Origin: Rhodosalinus sp041365695
GTDB lineage: Bacteria > Pseudomonadota > Alphaproteobacteria > Rhodobacterales > Rhodobacteraceae
Length of the DNA stretch: 64,000 nucleotides
Assembly (NCBI RefSeq): GCF_041365695.1
Contig: NZ_JBGFSJ010000001.1
Location: forward strand, 540,421 to 604,420
Direction: 5' to 3'
Shown: positions 24,945 to 33,945 of the stretch, in pieces
How the letters are laid out: the number at the start of each line of letters is the position of its first letter
Numbering within the stretch: position 1 is the first letter of the stretch
Notes under the pieces: generated by a model
Database searches by the model: none
Told to the model about the DNA's origin: nothing
Seen by the model: the letters and a program-made list of their open reading frames with translations, nothing else
Program-made: the position numbers and the translations under genes

Positions 24945-26417
24945 TCACCCCGCGAGCGCCACGAAGCCCGCGACGCCAAGCGCCAGCGCTGCGCCCACGG
25001 CCAGGTAACGCCCCCGCATCCGGCGGTCCTGCCGGGATGTGCCGCCGAGGTAATCGAAGCGCTCGTAGATGACCTGGTCCATCGGAACGCCGAGATCGGC
25101 GAGGGTGTCGGACACCGCGGTCACCATGGGCCCAGGTCCGCAGATGAACGCGACCGCGCGCCCGGGGTCGAGGTCCCGAAGCATCGCGGACAGCCGGTCC
25201 CGGTCGAGCCTCCCGATTTCGCCGCTCCAGCCGGGGCCGCCTTCCTCGCTGACGAGCAGGACCTCGAGGTCGAGGCGCGCCTTCGCCGCCTCGATCTCGG
25301 GAAGGCAGGCGAAATTCTCGGGCGTGCCTGCCGCGTAGGCAAGCCGCACGGGCCGGGGATCGCCGCGCGCGTCGATGTCGCGCAAGAGGCCCATGATCGG
25401 CGCGATGCCGACGCCGCCCGCGATGAGAAGGAGCGCGTTGCCGTCGTGGGACTCCAGCGTGAAGTCGCCATAGGGCCCGTCGATGCCGATGGTGGTGCCG
25501 GCGGGCAGCGTCCCGATCCGGTTCGTGAAGTCGCCGGCCTCCTTGATGATGAGGCCCAGCCCCGGGCGCTTCGGGCTGTCGGCGATCGAGAACGGATGGT
25601 CGAAGAGCGGAAAGCGCCGCGCGCCTTCGGTCATCCAGACGAACTGTCCCGCGCGATAGTCGAGCGGGGCGGTCCCCGGTGCGGGCTGGATGTCCAGCTC
25701 CCACATGCGATCGGCAAGCGGGGTGACACGGGCAAGCCGCCAGCGGCGCAGGTGCAGCTGGGCCCAGCGCCAGCCATAGAGCACCGCCATGACGCTCACA
25801 ACCAGCCCGGCCGTCATCCACCAGAAGGACTGGACCGCGCCCATCGCGCTGAACCGTCCCACCGCGAGGGCATGATGCAGGCCCGCGCCCACCGCCAGGA
25901 TCGCGAGAACCACATGCGCCCCGCGCCACGCCTCGTAGGGCAGGGGCAGCCGCGCGCGCAGCGCGGAGCCTGCGACGAGAAGGAAAAGGGCGGCGACCGC
26001 GATGACCCCGCTTCGGTAATGCGGTAGCGTGTGATAGGCCCAGAGCCGTTCCAGCCCGAGCGCGGGATCGGCCATGACCGTGGGCACGACATAGGCGAGC
26101 GGATGCAGCAGGGCGGCCAGCAGGACCCACCAGGCGGCGGTCTTGTGAAACGCCATCACGCGGTCGATCCCGAGATGCCCCGACACGACCTCGAACCGGC
26201 CGGAGGTCACGAACTGGACCGCCATCGCGGCAAGCGCCACCATGCCCAGCCCCGCCGCGGCGATTTCCCAGGGCACCGCCGGCGCCACGCTGCGCGTCGT
26301 GGACAGCAGCAACGGCGCGAGGCAGGCCGCGAGGTAGAGCGGCGCAAGCGCCCGCGAGGGCACACGCAGGCTTCTGGATCGATGCGGTCGCTTGGCGGAT
26401 GTGGCTTCGCGCGTCAT
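24945..26417 (-). CDS. Ferric-reductase-like transmembrane flavoprotein
   Basis: The 490-aa protein joins a heme-binding ferric reductase-like membrane domain (roughly residues 25-220; His in FHKTAAWWVLLAALLHPLAY and in GAHVVLAILAVGAGLHHA) to a ferredoxin-NADP reductase-type module. The latter has the FAD motif FPLFDHPFSIADSP, GPYGDFTL, the nucleotide motif LIAGGVGIAPIMGLLRDI and CGPGPMVTAV. It would pass electrons from NAD(P)H through FAD and two b-type hemes across the inner membrane. The ATG at 26417 is the first after the promoter gap. It is divergent from the five-heme cytochrome c gene, 123 bp apart, suggesting that the cytochrome is its periplasmic electron partner. Confidence 0.87.
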   Translation of the reverse strand: MTREATSAKRPHRSRSLRVPSRALAPLYLAACLAPLLLSTTRSVAPAVPWEIAAAGLGMVALAAMAVQFVTSGRFEVVSGHLGIDRVMAFHKTAAWWVLLAALLHPLAYVVPTVMADPALGLERLWAYHTLPHYRSGVIAVAALFLLVAGSALRARLPLPYEAWRGAHVVLAILAVGAGLHHALAVGRFSAMGAVQSFWWMTAGLVVSVMAVLYGWRWAQLHLRRWRLARVTPLADRMWELDIQPAPGTAPLDYRAGQFVWMTEGARRFPLFDHPFSIADSPKRPGLGLIIKEAGDFTNRIGTLPAGTTIGIDGPYGDFTLESHDGNALLLIAGGVGIAPIMGLLRDIDARGDPRPVRLAYAAGTPENFACLPEIEAAKARLDLEVLLVSEEGGPGWSGEIGRLDRDRLSAMLRDLDPGRAVAFICGPGPMVTAVSDTLADLGVPMDQVIYERFDYLGGTSRQDRRMRGRYLAVGAALALGVAGFVALAG

Positions 26418-26540
26418 GCCGCTGTCCCTCTTGCGTTTTCGCGACCACGCCGCGCCCGGTCCGCCATGCGCGATCATGCGCAGGACTCGCGCCTGATCGT
26501 ATGGTATTCTCGAGCCATAGCCAATCTGCCGGAGGGTGCC

Positions 26541-27626
26541 ATGTCCGCGATCCGAGTCCTGACGCTTTCCTGTGCGATGACGCTCGGTTTTCTCACAGTT
26601 GCACCCGCGGCCGCGCAGGCGCCCACCCTCACGGAGATCACCGAGGCGTGGCTCGATGGTCCGCACGGGGATTATCGCTCGCCCTCCTACACGCACTGGA
26701 ACGAGGATGGCGAAGTGCCGCCGGCCTGCGCCGCCTGTCACTCCGAGACGGGGTTCCTCGACTGGCTCGGCGCGGATGGCAGCGCGGCGTTGTCGGTCGA
26801 GCATCCGGCCACGATCAACACCGCGATCGGCTGCGTCTCTTGCCATGTCTCGCAGGCCGAGGCGCTCGACGCGGTGCCCTTTCCCTCGGGCGTGACCGTG
26901 AGCGGCCTCGACACCTCGGCCACCTGCACGGTCTGCCACCAGGGCCGCGCCTCGACCGCGACGGTGGCCGAGGCCACGGACGGAATCGGGCCGGACACGG
27001 TCTCGGACGAGCTCTCCTTCATCAACGTCCATTACGGTGTCGCGGCGGCGGTGATGCACGGCGCGGAAACGCGCGGCGGCTTTCAGTACGACGGCCGCAG
27101 CTATGTCGGCCGTTTCGTGCATGTCGCCAGCGCGAACAGTTGCGTGGCCTGCCACGAGCCCCATGGCGGAGAGGTCGCGACCGCGGGGTGCCTCGATTGC
27201 CACCAGGGCGTTTCGGATATCGCGGCGATCCGCACGCGCCACGCCGATTTCGATGGCGATGGCATCGCCGATGGCGGCATCGCCGACGAGATCGACGGGC
27301 TGCACGCCATCCTGAACGACGCCATCACGGCCTATGCGCGGGAGGTCGCGGGCACGCCGATCGGCTATGACAAGGAAAGCTACCCCTATTTCTTCACCGA
27401 CGGCGACGGGGACGGACGTATCGGCGCGGCGGAAGCGGTCTACCCCAACCGCTACGCGAGCTGGACGCCGCGTCTCTTGAAGGCGGCCTACAACTACCAG
27501 CTCGTGGCCAAGGACCCGGGCGCGTGGACGCACAACCCGTCCTACGCGATCCAGCTTCTGCACGACAGCGTCATGAGCCTGTCCGAACGCGTGGAGATCG
27601 ATACCGGTGGCCTCGTGCGGCCGTAG
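26541..27626 (+). CDS. Periplasmic five-heme cytochrome c with calcium-loop motifs
   Basis: The 361-aa protein has a Sec signal peptide (MSAIRVLTLSCAMTLGFLTV...AAAQA) and five CxxCH heme sites: CAACH (~63), CVSCH (~99), CTVCH (~130), CVACH (~203) and CLDCH (~218). Two DxDGDG-type loops, DFDGDGIADGG and DGDGDGRIGAAEA, resemble dockerin/EF-hand calcium sites. The spacing between hemes is irregular, as in multiheme oxidoreductase electron carriers. A GGAGGG site precedes the ATG at 26541. It is divergent from the ferric-reductase-like flavoprotein, so the two probably form an electron path from NAD(P)H to a periplasmic acceptor. The acceptor is unknown. Confidence 0.85.
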   Translation: MSAIRVLTLSCAMTLGFLTVAPAAAQAPTLTEITEAWLDGPHGDYRSPSYTHWNEDGEVPPACAACHSETGFLDWLGADGSAALSVEHPATINTAIGCVSCHVSQAEALDAVPFPSGVTVSGLDTSATCTVCHQGRASTATVAEATDGIGPDTVSDELSFINVHYGVAAAVMHGAETRGGFQYDGRSYVGRFVHVASANSCVACHEPHGGEVATAGCLDCHQGVSDIAAIRTRHADFDGDGIADGGIADEIDGLHAILNDAITAYAREVAGTPIGYDKESYPYFFTDGDGDGRIGAAEAVYPNRYASWTPRLLKAAYNYQLVAKDPGAWTHNPSYAIQLLHDSVMSLSERVEIDTGGLVRP

Positions 27627-27836
27627 CGCGGGCGCGCGCGCGGCGGGCTTGGTGCCCGCGCCCGGCGGCCGAGCGCGCGCGGGTGCCGGGCAAGACGCCA
27701 CCTCACGCACCCGATCACCGCAAAGCGCCGCGTGGGGCTTCATCGCGCGGCGTTTAGCGGTTAGCGTGCGGTGTACACATGCCGGTTGCCGCGGACACGC
27801 CGCGCACGGGCCAAGGGCAGCAGCGCGGAGCGACCG

Positions 27837-28295
27837 ATGACACTTTTTCCCCTCTACCTCGCGATCTGCGCCGTCCCTGCGGCGGCCGGCATGATGTTCA
27901 AGCCCGGTGCCTGGTACCGCGACCTCGACAAGCCGGGCTGGACGCCGCCCGACATGCTTTTCCCGGTCATCTGGGCGGTGCTTTACGTCCTGATGTCGCT
28001 GGCGGCCGCGCGCGTCGCGATGCAGCCCGACAACGATCTTGCCCTCGGGCTCTGGGCGCTTCAGATCACCATCAGCACGCTCTGGTCGGCGGTCTTTTTC
28101 GGGCTGCACCGGATCCGCACCGGGGCTGTGGTGATCGCGCTCTTGTGGGCTGCGGTGCTGGCCACCACGCTCGCGTTCCTCGCCCATGACACGCTCGCCG
28201 CGCTGATGATGGTGCCCTATCTCGCCTGGGGCAGCTTCGCGCTTGCGCTGAACCTCTCGGTCATGCGGCGCAATCCCGAGCGCGGCTACGCCTGA
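27837..28295 (+). CDS. tspO: TspO/MBR family tryptophan-rich sensory protein
   Basis: The 152-aa protein has five hydrophobic helices and TspO landmarks: WYRDLDKPGWTPPDMLFPVIWAVLY and ITISTLWSAVFFGLHRI, with conserved Trp, Pro and Asn-like positions. TspO binds porphyrins and related ligands in the outer or inner membrane; in Rhodobacter it tunes photosynthesis and oxygen response. No photosynthesis genes are in this window. I chose the ATG at 27837. It lies between the cytochrome c and the arginine deiminase operon, so a link to oxygen or heme status is possible but unproven. Confidence 0.87.
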   Translation: MTLFPLYLAICAVPAAAGMMFKPGAWYRDLDKPGWTPPDMLFPVIWAVLYVLMSLAAARVAMQPDNDLALGLWALQITISTLWSAVFFGLHRIRTGAVVIALLWAAVLATTLAFLAHDTLAALMMVPYLAWGSFALALNLSVMRRNPERGYA

Positions 28296-28731
28296 GCGCG
28301 CGGCCGACCCGCCTTGCGCGAGAGGCACAGGGGCCCGCAGGCGTGACATCCGGCCAGGGCGCCGTCTTGCGAAAGGAACCCGCCGTCTGCCGGCGCGCCG
28401 CCTGGTGTGACGCGCCACGGCCCGTCCCGTCCTGCGCAGCGCTCCGGCAGCCGCGCGCAGGGATGGCCGCAAGCTTAGGCCGAGGACGCGGGTCCGGGGA
28501 GCCGACCTTCACGACACTGCCTGCCCCGCGAGGATCGGGTGCCCCTCGCGGCCTGCCAATCCACCGCCCGCGCGCCACGCCGCCGGATGCGCGAGTCGCG
28601 GCCTGCGCGCGGGCGGGAAGACGGTCCTGCGCGCGCGCATTGACCCGCGTCAATGTCGCGCGCGGTCACGCGCGGGAGAGTGACCACGCCGGTCGATGTC
28701 CACCGGTCGCAAACGGGAAGGGGAGGTGACC
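28296..28731. promoter_or_regulatory. Upstream region of the arginine deiminase operon
   Basis: This 436-bp stretch has no supported gene. Its right end carries the FNR-type palindrome at 28640-28653 and a strong ribosome site GGGGAGG just before the arcD start. The left part is GC-rich with nothing recognisable. Confidence 0.5.
28640..28653. promoter_or_regulatory. FNR/FnrL-type box upstream of arc operon
   Basis: TTGAC-CCGC-GTCAA is a perfect palindrome with the FNR half-site (TTGAY) and N4 spacer. Its centre is about 85 bp before the arcD start, which would allow a transcription start about 41 bp downstream with a ~45-base leader. Arginine deiminase operons are classic targets of FNR/ANR, so this is probably the anaerobic activator site. 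Confidence 0.75.
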
Positions 28732-30207
28732 ATGCCCGAGACCTCGAACGAGGCGGCCGACGAAAGCCCCCGCGGCGACGAGCCCGATCTCCAGTCGCGG
28801 TTTCCGACGGCCTACACGATCCTGTTCCTGCTTATCGTCCTGGTCGCCGCGCTGACATGGATCATCCCGGCCGGCCAGTACGACCGGGAACTGAACGAGG
28901 AAATCGGCCGCGAGGTCGCGGTGCCGGGCACCTACCAGACGGTCGAGGCGAACCCGCAAGGCCCGATCGACGTGCTTCTCGCCCCGATCGCGGGCTTCTA
29001 CGATCCCGACAGCTATTCGGCCAACGCCATCGACGTGGCGCTTTTCGTGCTGCTGCTGGGCGGTTTCCTGGGGGTGGTGAACGCCACGGGCTCGATCGAC
29101 ACCGGCATGCGATCGGCGATGCGCTCGATGGAAGGGCGCGAGATATGGATGATCCCGATCCTCATGACGCTTTTCGCCATCGGGGGCACGACCTACGGCA
29201 TGGCCGAGGAGACGCTGGCCTTCTACGCCATCCTTCTTCCGTTGGTGATGAAGGCGGGCTATGACGCGGTGACCGGCGTCGCGATCATCCTGATCGGCGC
29301 GGGCATCGGCGTGCTCGGCTCCACCATCAATCCCTTCGCGACCATCATCGCCTCCGATGCCGCGTCGATCCCCTTCACCAACGGCATCGTGCTGCGCTTC
29401 GTGATCCTGATCGGCGGGCTGGCGATCTGCGTGGCCTACGTCATGCGCTACGCCGCGCGGGTGCAGGCCGACAACGACCGCTCCGTCGTCGCGCGCCAGT
29501 GGGACGCGCACAGGCGGCACTTCCTGAAGGACGGCGGCGGGGAAGAGGGCGACGACACGCTGACGGGCACGCAGAAGGTGATCCTCGTCGTCTTCGCGCT
29601 CACCTTCATCGCGATGATCTGGGGCGTGTCGAGCCAGGACTGGTGGATGGCGCGGATGGGCGCGCTTTTCCTCGGCGCCGCGATCCTGACCGGCCTGATC
29701 GGCCGGCTGGGAGAGAAGCGGCTGACCGGCGCCTTCGTCGACGGCGCGCGCGATCTGCTGGGCGTCGCGCTGGTCATCGGACTTGCCCGCGGCATCGTCG
29801 TGGTGATGGAGGACGGGCTGATCGCCGACACGATCCTGCACGCCTCGGCCCAGACGCTGGGCGAGTTGTCGAGCGTCGCCTTCATCGCGACCATGTTCGG
29901 CATCGAGGTCGGGATGAGTTTCTTCGTGCCCTCGTCCTCGGGGCTGGCGGTGCTGTCCATGCCCATCCTCGCACCGCTCGCGGATTTCGCCGGCGTCGGG
30001 CGCGATCTCGTGGTCACGGCCTACCAGTCGGCGAACGGGCTGGTGAACCTCATCAACCCGACCTTCGCGGTGGTGATCGGCGGGCTGGCGATCGGGCGGG
30101 TGCCCTATGACCGCTGGATCGTCTTCATCTGGCCGCTTCTGCTGATCCTGACGGCCTTCATCCTCGTCGTGCTGGCGGCGGGCGCCCTGATGGGAGGTGC
30201 GGCATGA
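28732..30207 (+). CDS. YfcC-family basic amino acid antiporter (ArcD role)
   Basis: The 491-aa membrane protein belongs to the YfcC/DcuC-related carrier family. Landmarks are FPTAYTILFLLIVLVAALTW, IPAGQYDRE, GIGVLGSTINPFATIIAS and VGMSFFVPSSSGLAVLSMP, plus YQSANGLVNLINPTFAV. In arginine deiminase operons this family replaces the APC-type ArcD as arginine:ornithine exchanger. It has an acidic 30-residue N-terminus. GGAGG lies six bases before the ATG at 28732. It is the first gene of the arc operon and overlaps arcA by 4 bp. The position strongly supports the transport role, though substrate is inferred. Confidence 0.85.
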   Translation: MPETSNEAADESPRGDEPDLQSRFPTAYTILFLLIVLVAALTWIIPAGQYDRELNEEIGREVAVPGTYQTVEANPQGPIDVLLAPIAGFYDPDSYSANAIDVALFVLLLGGFLGVVNATGSIDTGMRSAMRSMEGREIWMIPILMTLFAIGGTTYGMAEETLAFYAILLPLVMKAGYDAVTGVAIILIGAGIGVLGSTINPFATIIASDAASIPFTNGIVLRFVILIGGLAICVAYVMRYAARVQADNDRSVVARQWDAHRRHFLKDGGGEEGDDTLTGTQKVILVVFALTFIAMIWGVSSQDWWMARMGALFLGAAILTGLIGRLGEKRLTGAFVDGARDLLGVALVIGLARGIVVVMEDGLIADTILHASAQTLGELSSVAFIATMFGIEVGMSFFVPSSSGLAVLSMPILAPLADFAGVGRDLVVTAYQSANGLVNLINPTFAVVIGGLAIGRVPYDRWIVFIWPLLLILTAFILVVLAAGALMGGAA

Positions 30208-31433
30208 GCGATCGCGAGCTCGGGGTCCATTCCGAAACCGGCCAGCTGCACCAGGTCATCGTGTGCCGGCCCGGCCTCGCGCATCGGCGGCTCACGCCGC
30301 AGAACTGCGAGGACCTGCTTTTCGATGACGTGTTCTGGGTCCGCCAGGCGCAAAAGGACCACGACGTCTTCGCCGAACTGATGCGCGGCGAGGGGGTCGA
30401 GGTCCTCGACACAGGCGTTCTGCTGGGCCAGACGCTCGACATCCCCGAGGCGCGCGACTGGGTCCTCGACCACAGGATCACGCCGCAGGAGATCGGGGTG
30501 GGGATGCTGTCCGACCTGCGCGCCTGGATGAAGGAGCTGCCGGGCGAGAGGCTGGCCGAGTTCCTCATCGGCGGGCTCACGGTGGACGATCTGCCCTTCG
30601 AGCCGGCGGGCATGTTCGGCGCCTATCTCGGGCGGCTCGGCTTCATCCTGCCGCCGCTGCCCAACACGCTCTTCACCCGCGACAACAGCGCCTGGATCTA
30701 CGGCGGCGTGTCGCTCAATCCGATGTACTGGCAGGCGCGGCGGCCGGAAACCCTGCTGACGGCGGCGATCTACCGCTTCCACCCGGTCTTCGCGGGCCGG
30801 GCGGAGGTGCTCTGGGGCGATCCGACCCGCAATTTCGGGCTCGCGACGCTGGAGGGCGGTGACGTGATGCCGGTGGGCGACGGGCTCGTCCTCGTCGGCA
30901 TGGGCGAGCGGACCTCGCCGCAGGCGGTGGGGCTGCTGGCCGAGTCGCTCTTCGACCAGGGGCGGGCCACGCGGGTGCTGGCCTGCCAACTCCCGAAGTC
31001 GCGCGCGGCGATGCATCTCGACACGGTCTTCACCTTCTGCGGCGGCGAGGTGGTGACGAGCTTCACGGAAGTCGCCGCGGAAATGACGGTCTACGATCTG
31101 CATCCCGGCGAGGGCCGCGCCCCGCTCGACATCCGCCGGATCGACCGCCCGCTTTTCGACGTCGTGGCCAAGGCGATGGGCTTCAAGAAACTCACCGTGG
31201 TGCCCACGGGCGGCGCGGACGCCTTCGAGGCCTCGCGCGAACAGTGGAACGACGGGAACAACGTGCTGGCGCTGCGCCCGGGACTCGTGGTCGGCTACGA
31301 CCGCAACGACGATACCAACGCCGCGCTCAGGGCCGAGGGCATCGAGGTGCTCGAGGTGCCCGGCGCCGAGCTTGGCCGCGGCCGCGGCGGCGGGCGCTGC
31401 ATGAGTTGCCCCACGATCCGCGACCCGGCATAG
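30204..31433 (+). CDS. arcA: Arginine deiminase
   Basis: The 409-aa enzyme converts arginine to citrulline and ammonia, the first step of the arginine dihydrolase pathway. It starts GVHSETGQLHQVIVCRPG and carries the guanidino-modifying motifs FTRDNSAWIYGGVS, LEGGDVMP, RAAMHLDTVFTF (catalytic His) and GRGGGRCMSCPTIRDP, whose Cys is the nucleophile. Length is normal for the family (about 405-420). The start overlaps the antiporter stop (ATGA), and arcB follows after 8 bp. Together with arcB and arcC it yields one ATP per arginine. Confidence 0.96.
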   Translation: MSDRELGVHSETGQLHQVIVCRPGLAHRRLTPQNCEDLLFDDVFWVRQAQKDHDVFAELMRGEGVEVLDTGVLLGQTLDIPEARDWVLDHRITPQEIGVGMLSDLRAWMKELPGERLAEFLIGGLTVDDLPFEPAGMFGAYLGRLGFILPPLPNTLFTRDNSAWIYGGVSLNPMYWQARRPETLLTAAIYRFHPVFAGRAEVLWGDPTRNFGLATLEGGDVMPVGDGLVLVGMGERTSPQAVGLLAESLFDQGRATRVLACQLPKSRAAMHLDTVFTFCGGEVVTSFTEVAAEMTVYDLHPGEGRAPLDIRRIDRPLFDVVAKAMGFKKLTVVPTGGADAFEASREQWNDGNNVLALRPGLVVGYDRNDDTNAALRAEGIEVLEVPGAELGRGRGGGRCMSCPTIRDPA

Positions 31434-31441
31434 GAGGACGC

Positions 31442-32443
31442 ATGGCCTACAATCTGAGGAACCGCCATTTCCTGAGCCTGAGGGATTTCGCCCCCGCCGA
31501 GATCGGGTTCCTGCTCAAGCTTTCCGCAGACCTGAAGGCGGCGAAATACGCGGGCACCGAGCGGCAGCTTCTCAAGGGCAAGGAGATCGCCCTGATCTTC
31601 GAGAAGGACAGTACGCGCACGCGCGCGGGCTTCGAGGTGGCCGCCCACGACCAGGGCGCCAACGTCACCTACCTGGGCCCCTCGGGCTCTCATATCGGCC
31701 GCAAGGAGACGGTGAAGGACACGGCCCGCGTTCTGGGCCGGATGTTCGACGGGATCGAATATCGCGGCTTCGGGCAGGCGGTGGTCGAGGAACTGGCCGC
31801 CCATGCCGGCGTGCCGGTCTGGAACGGGCTGACCGACGAGTTCCACCCGACCCAGATCCTGGCCGATTTCCTGACCATGCAGGAGCATTCCGGCAAGCCC
31901 TGGCGCGACATCGCCTTCTGCTTTCTCGGCGATGCCGGCAACAACATGGGCGACAGCCTTCTGATCGGCGGCGCCAAGATGGGCATGGACGTGCGGCTTT
32001 GCGCGCCCAAGGCCTGCTGGCCCGCCGGGGAGATAGAGGCCGAGGCGCGGGAGATCGCCGAGGAGACGGGCGCGCGGCTCGCGATCACGGAGGACGTGGC
32101 CGAGGCGACGCGCAACGCGGATTTCCTCTACACCGATGTCTGGGTCTCGATGGGCGAGCCGAAGGAGCGCTGGGCCGAGCGGATCGAGCTTCTCAAGCCC
32201 TACCAGGTCACGGCCGAGGTGATGGCCGGCACCGGCAATCCGCGCACCCGCTTCATGCATTGCCTGCCCGCCTTCCACAACGCCGAGACCGAGGTGGGCG
32301 CGGAGATCGAGAAGGCGTTCGGCATCACCGCCATGGAGGTGACCGACGAAGTCTTCGAAAGCGAGGCGTCGATCGTCTTCGACCAGGCCGAGAACCGGCT
32401 GCACACGATCAAGGCGGTGCTCGTCGCCACGCTGGGGGCGTGA
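31442..32443 (+). CDS. arcB: Ornithine carbamoyltransferase, catabolic
   Basis: The 333-aa enzyme splits citrulline to ornithine and carbamoyl phosphate here, given its operon. It has the carbamoyl-phosphate motif KDSTRTRAGFEVAA, the HPTQILADFLTM motif, and FMHCLPAFHN. The length (333) and ...HNAETEVGAEIEKAFG segment resemble catabolic ArcB enzymes more than ~305-aa anabolic ArgF. GGAGG lies four bases before the ATG at 31442. It is third in the operon, and the spacing to arcC is 4 bp. Confidence 0.94.
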   Translation: MAYNLRNRHFLSLRDFAPAEIGFLLKLSADLKAAKYAGTERQLLKGKEIALIFEKDSTRTRAGFEVAAHDQGANVTYLGPSGSHIGRKETVKDTARVLGRMFDGIEYRGFGQAVVEELAAHAGVPVWNGLTDEFHPTQILADFLTMQEHSGKPWRDIAFCFLGDAGNNMGDSLLIGGAKMGMDVRLCAPKACWPAGEIEAEAREIAEETGARLAITEDVAEATRNADFLYTDVWVSMGEPKERWAERIELLKPYQVTAEVMAGTGNPRTRFMHCLPAFHNAETEVGAEIEKAFGITAMEVTDEVFESEASIVFDQAENRLHTIKAVLVATLGA

Positions 32444-32447
32444 GGCG

Positions 32448-33368
32448 ATGCTGGTGGTGGCCGCGCTGGGCGGCAACGCGCTTCTGAGCCGCGGGCAGGC
32501 GCTCACCGCGGAGAACCAGCGCGAGAATGCGCGGATCGCGGCAGGGGCGCTGGCCGAGATCGCGCGGGCCGGGCACGACCTCGTCGTGACCCATGGAAAC
32601 GGCCCGCAGGTCGGGCTTCTGGCGCTTCAGGGCCTCGCCTACAAGCCAGAGGAGATCTACCCCCTCGACGTGATGGGCGCCGAGACGGAAGGCATGATCG
32701 GCTACCTGATCGAGCAGGAACTCGAGAACGCGCTCGCCCACGAGCGCACGGTGGCCACGCTGCTCACGCAGATCCGCGTCGATCCCGACGATCCGGCCTT
32801 CGACAAGCCCACGAAGTTCGTGGGCCCTGTCTACGACAAGGCGAAGGCCGACGAGATGGCGGAACGCCACGGCTGGACCGTCGCGCAGGACGGAGAGCAC
32901 TGGCGCCGCGTCGTGCCCTCTCCGGCGCCGGTGGAAATCCCCGACCTCAAGGTGATCCGGCAGCTTCTCCTGCACGGCACCATCGTGATCTGCGCGGGCG
33001 GCGGCGGAATCCCGGTGATGGTGCGCCCCGACGGAAGCCTTACCGGCGTGCAGGCGGTGATCGACAAGGACGCGGCCAGCGCGCTTCTGGCCGACGCGAT
33101 CGGGGCCGACGCGCTACTGATGCTGACGGATGTCGAGGGCATCGTCCGTGATTTCGGCACGGAGGCGGCCGAACGGATCGAGCATCTCTCCCCCTCCGAA
33201 GCCACGGCGCTGGATCTGCCCGCGGGCTCGATGGGCCCGAAAGCCGAGGCCGCGGCACGTTTCGCCGCCGCCCGCGAGGGCCGTATGGCGGGAATCGGAC
33301 GCCTCGGCGAGGCGCTGGAGATCCTCGAGGGCCGGGCGGGCACGCGCGTGAGCGGCGCGCCGGGCTGA
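32448..33368 (+). CDS. arcC: Carbamate kinase
   Basis: The 306-aa enzyme transfers the phosphate of carbamoyl phosphate to ADP. It shows the amino-acid kinase fold: LVVAALGGNALLSRGQ at the N-terminus, THGNGPQVGLLALQ, GGGGIPVM, and IDKDAASALLADAIGADALL followed by LLMLTDVEG. It completes the pathway started by arcA. A palindromic stem at 33441-33459 lies between its end and the next convergent gene. Confidence 0.96.
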   Translation: MLVVAALGGNALLSRGQALTAENQRENARIAAGALAEIARAGHDLVVTHGNGPQVGLLALQGLAYKPEEIYPLDVMGAETEGMIGYLIEQELENALAHERTVATLLTQIRVDPDDPAFDKPTKFVGPVYDKAKADEMAERHGWTVAQDGEHWRRVVPSPAPVEIPDLKVIRQLLLHGTIVICAGGGGIPVMVRPDGSLTGVQAVIDKDAASALLADAIGADALLMLTDVEGIVRDFGTEAAERIEHLSPSEATALDLPAGSMGPKAEAAARFAAAREGRMAGIGRLGEALEILEGRAGTRVSGAPG

Positions 33369-33440
33369 TCGGGTCGCGCCGCCCGCGCCGATGCAAGCGC
33401 GGCAGGGGCACGCGTCTGTCGATGGATCGAAGTGCGGCGT

Positions 33441-33459
33441 GCCCGCGACGGTCGCGGGC
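33441..33459. terminator. Possible bidirectional hairpin
   Basis: GCCCGCG-ACGGT-CGCGGGC forms a 7-bp GC stem with a 5-base loop (9 bp if closed to a one-base loop) between the convergent arcC and secreted-protein genes. No T-run follows on either strand, so termination is only plausible. Confidence 0.35.
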
Positions 33460-33472
33460 GCGCCGTGTCCGG

Positions 33473-33934
33473 TCAGTTGCCGGACGCGCCGTTGTCGTCG
33501 GCGGTCCAGGCCTCGGCGACCGCGTCCCAGGCGTCGGCGAAGCCGTCCTTGAGCTCGTCCCAGGCGCTGTCCGCGCCCGCCTGGAGCGCGCCGAAGCGCT
33601 CGCCCAGCCGGTTGCGCGCCGCGCGCAGCGCGCGAAGCTGGTCGCGGGCGGTCCCGCGGGCCTCCTCCGACATCTCCGCCCAGTTCTCGCGCAGCGCCTG
33701 CTCGCGCCGCGCGATCTCGGCGTCGAGCCGATCGAGCGCCTCGCGCGCCCGGGTCAGCGCCGCGTCGCGCTCCTGCTCGGAATAGGCCGCGACGGCGTCC
33801 ATCGCCTCGGCGATCTCGGCGCGCACCTCCTCGGTCGTGGTCAGTGCGTCGGTATCCTGGGCGGCGGCCGGCAGGGCGGCGCAGCCCAGCGCCAGCGCGG
33901 CGACGGCGCCGCGCAATGTCGTGGCAAGGGTCAT
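33473..33934 (-). CDS. Secreted helical coiled-coil protein
   Basis: The 153-aa protein has a signal peptide (MTLATTLRGAVAALALGCAA...AAAQD) and a long Arg/Glu/Ala-rich coiled-coil body that includes ALDRLDAEIARREQALRENW and FGALQAGADSAWDELKDGF. The last segments (SAWDELKDGFADAWDAVAEA) resemble in rhythm the helix of the gene next to it. A Cys in ALALGC could be a weak lipobox, but cleavage after AAA is more likely. Function is unknown; a periplasmic structural or stress role is a guess. A shortened copy lacking 98 codons is at 20522-20689. Located 11 bp after the coiled-coil gene upstream. Confidence 0.75.
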   Translation of the reverse strand: MTLATTLRGAVAALALGCAALPAAAQDTDALTTTEEVRAEIAEAMDAVAAYSEQERDAALTRAREALDRLDAEIARREQALRENWAEMSEEARGTARDQLRALRAARNRLGERFGALQAGADSAWDELKDGFADAWDAVAEAWTADDNGASGN

Positions 33935-33945
33935 CGGCAGCTCCT

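Noticed and set aside
27643..27659. GCGGGC-TTGGT-GCCCGC hairpin after the cytochrome gene as a terminator
   Set aside because: The stem is short and no T-run follows, so I do not list it as a feature.
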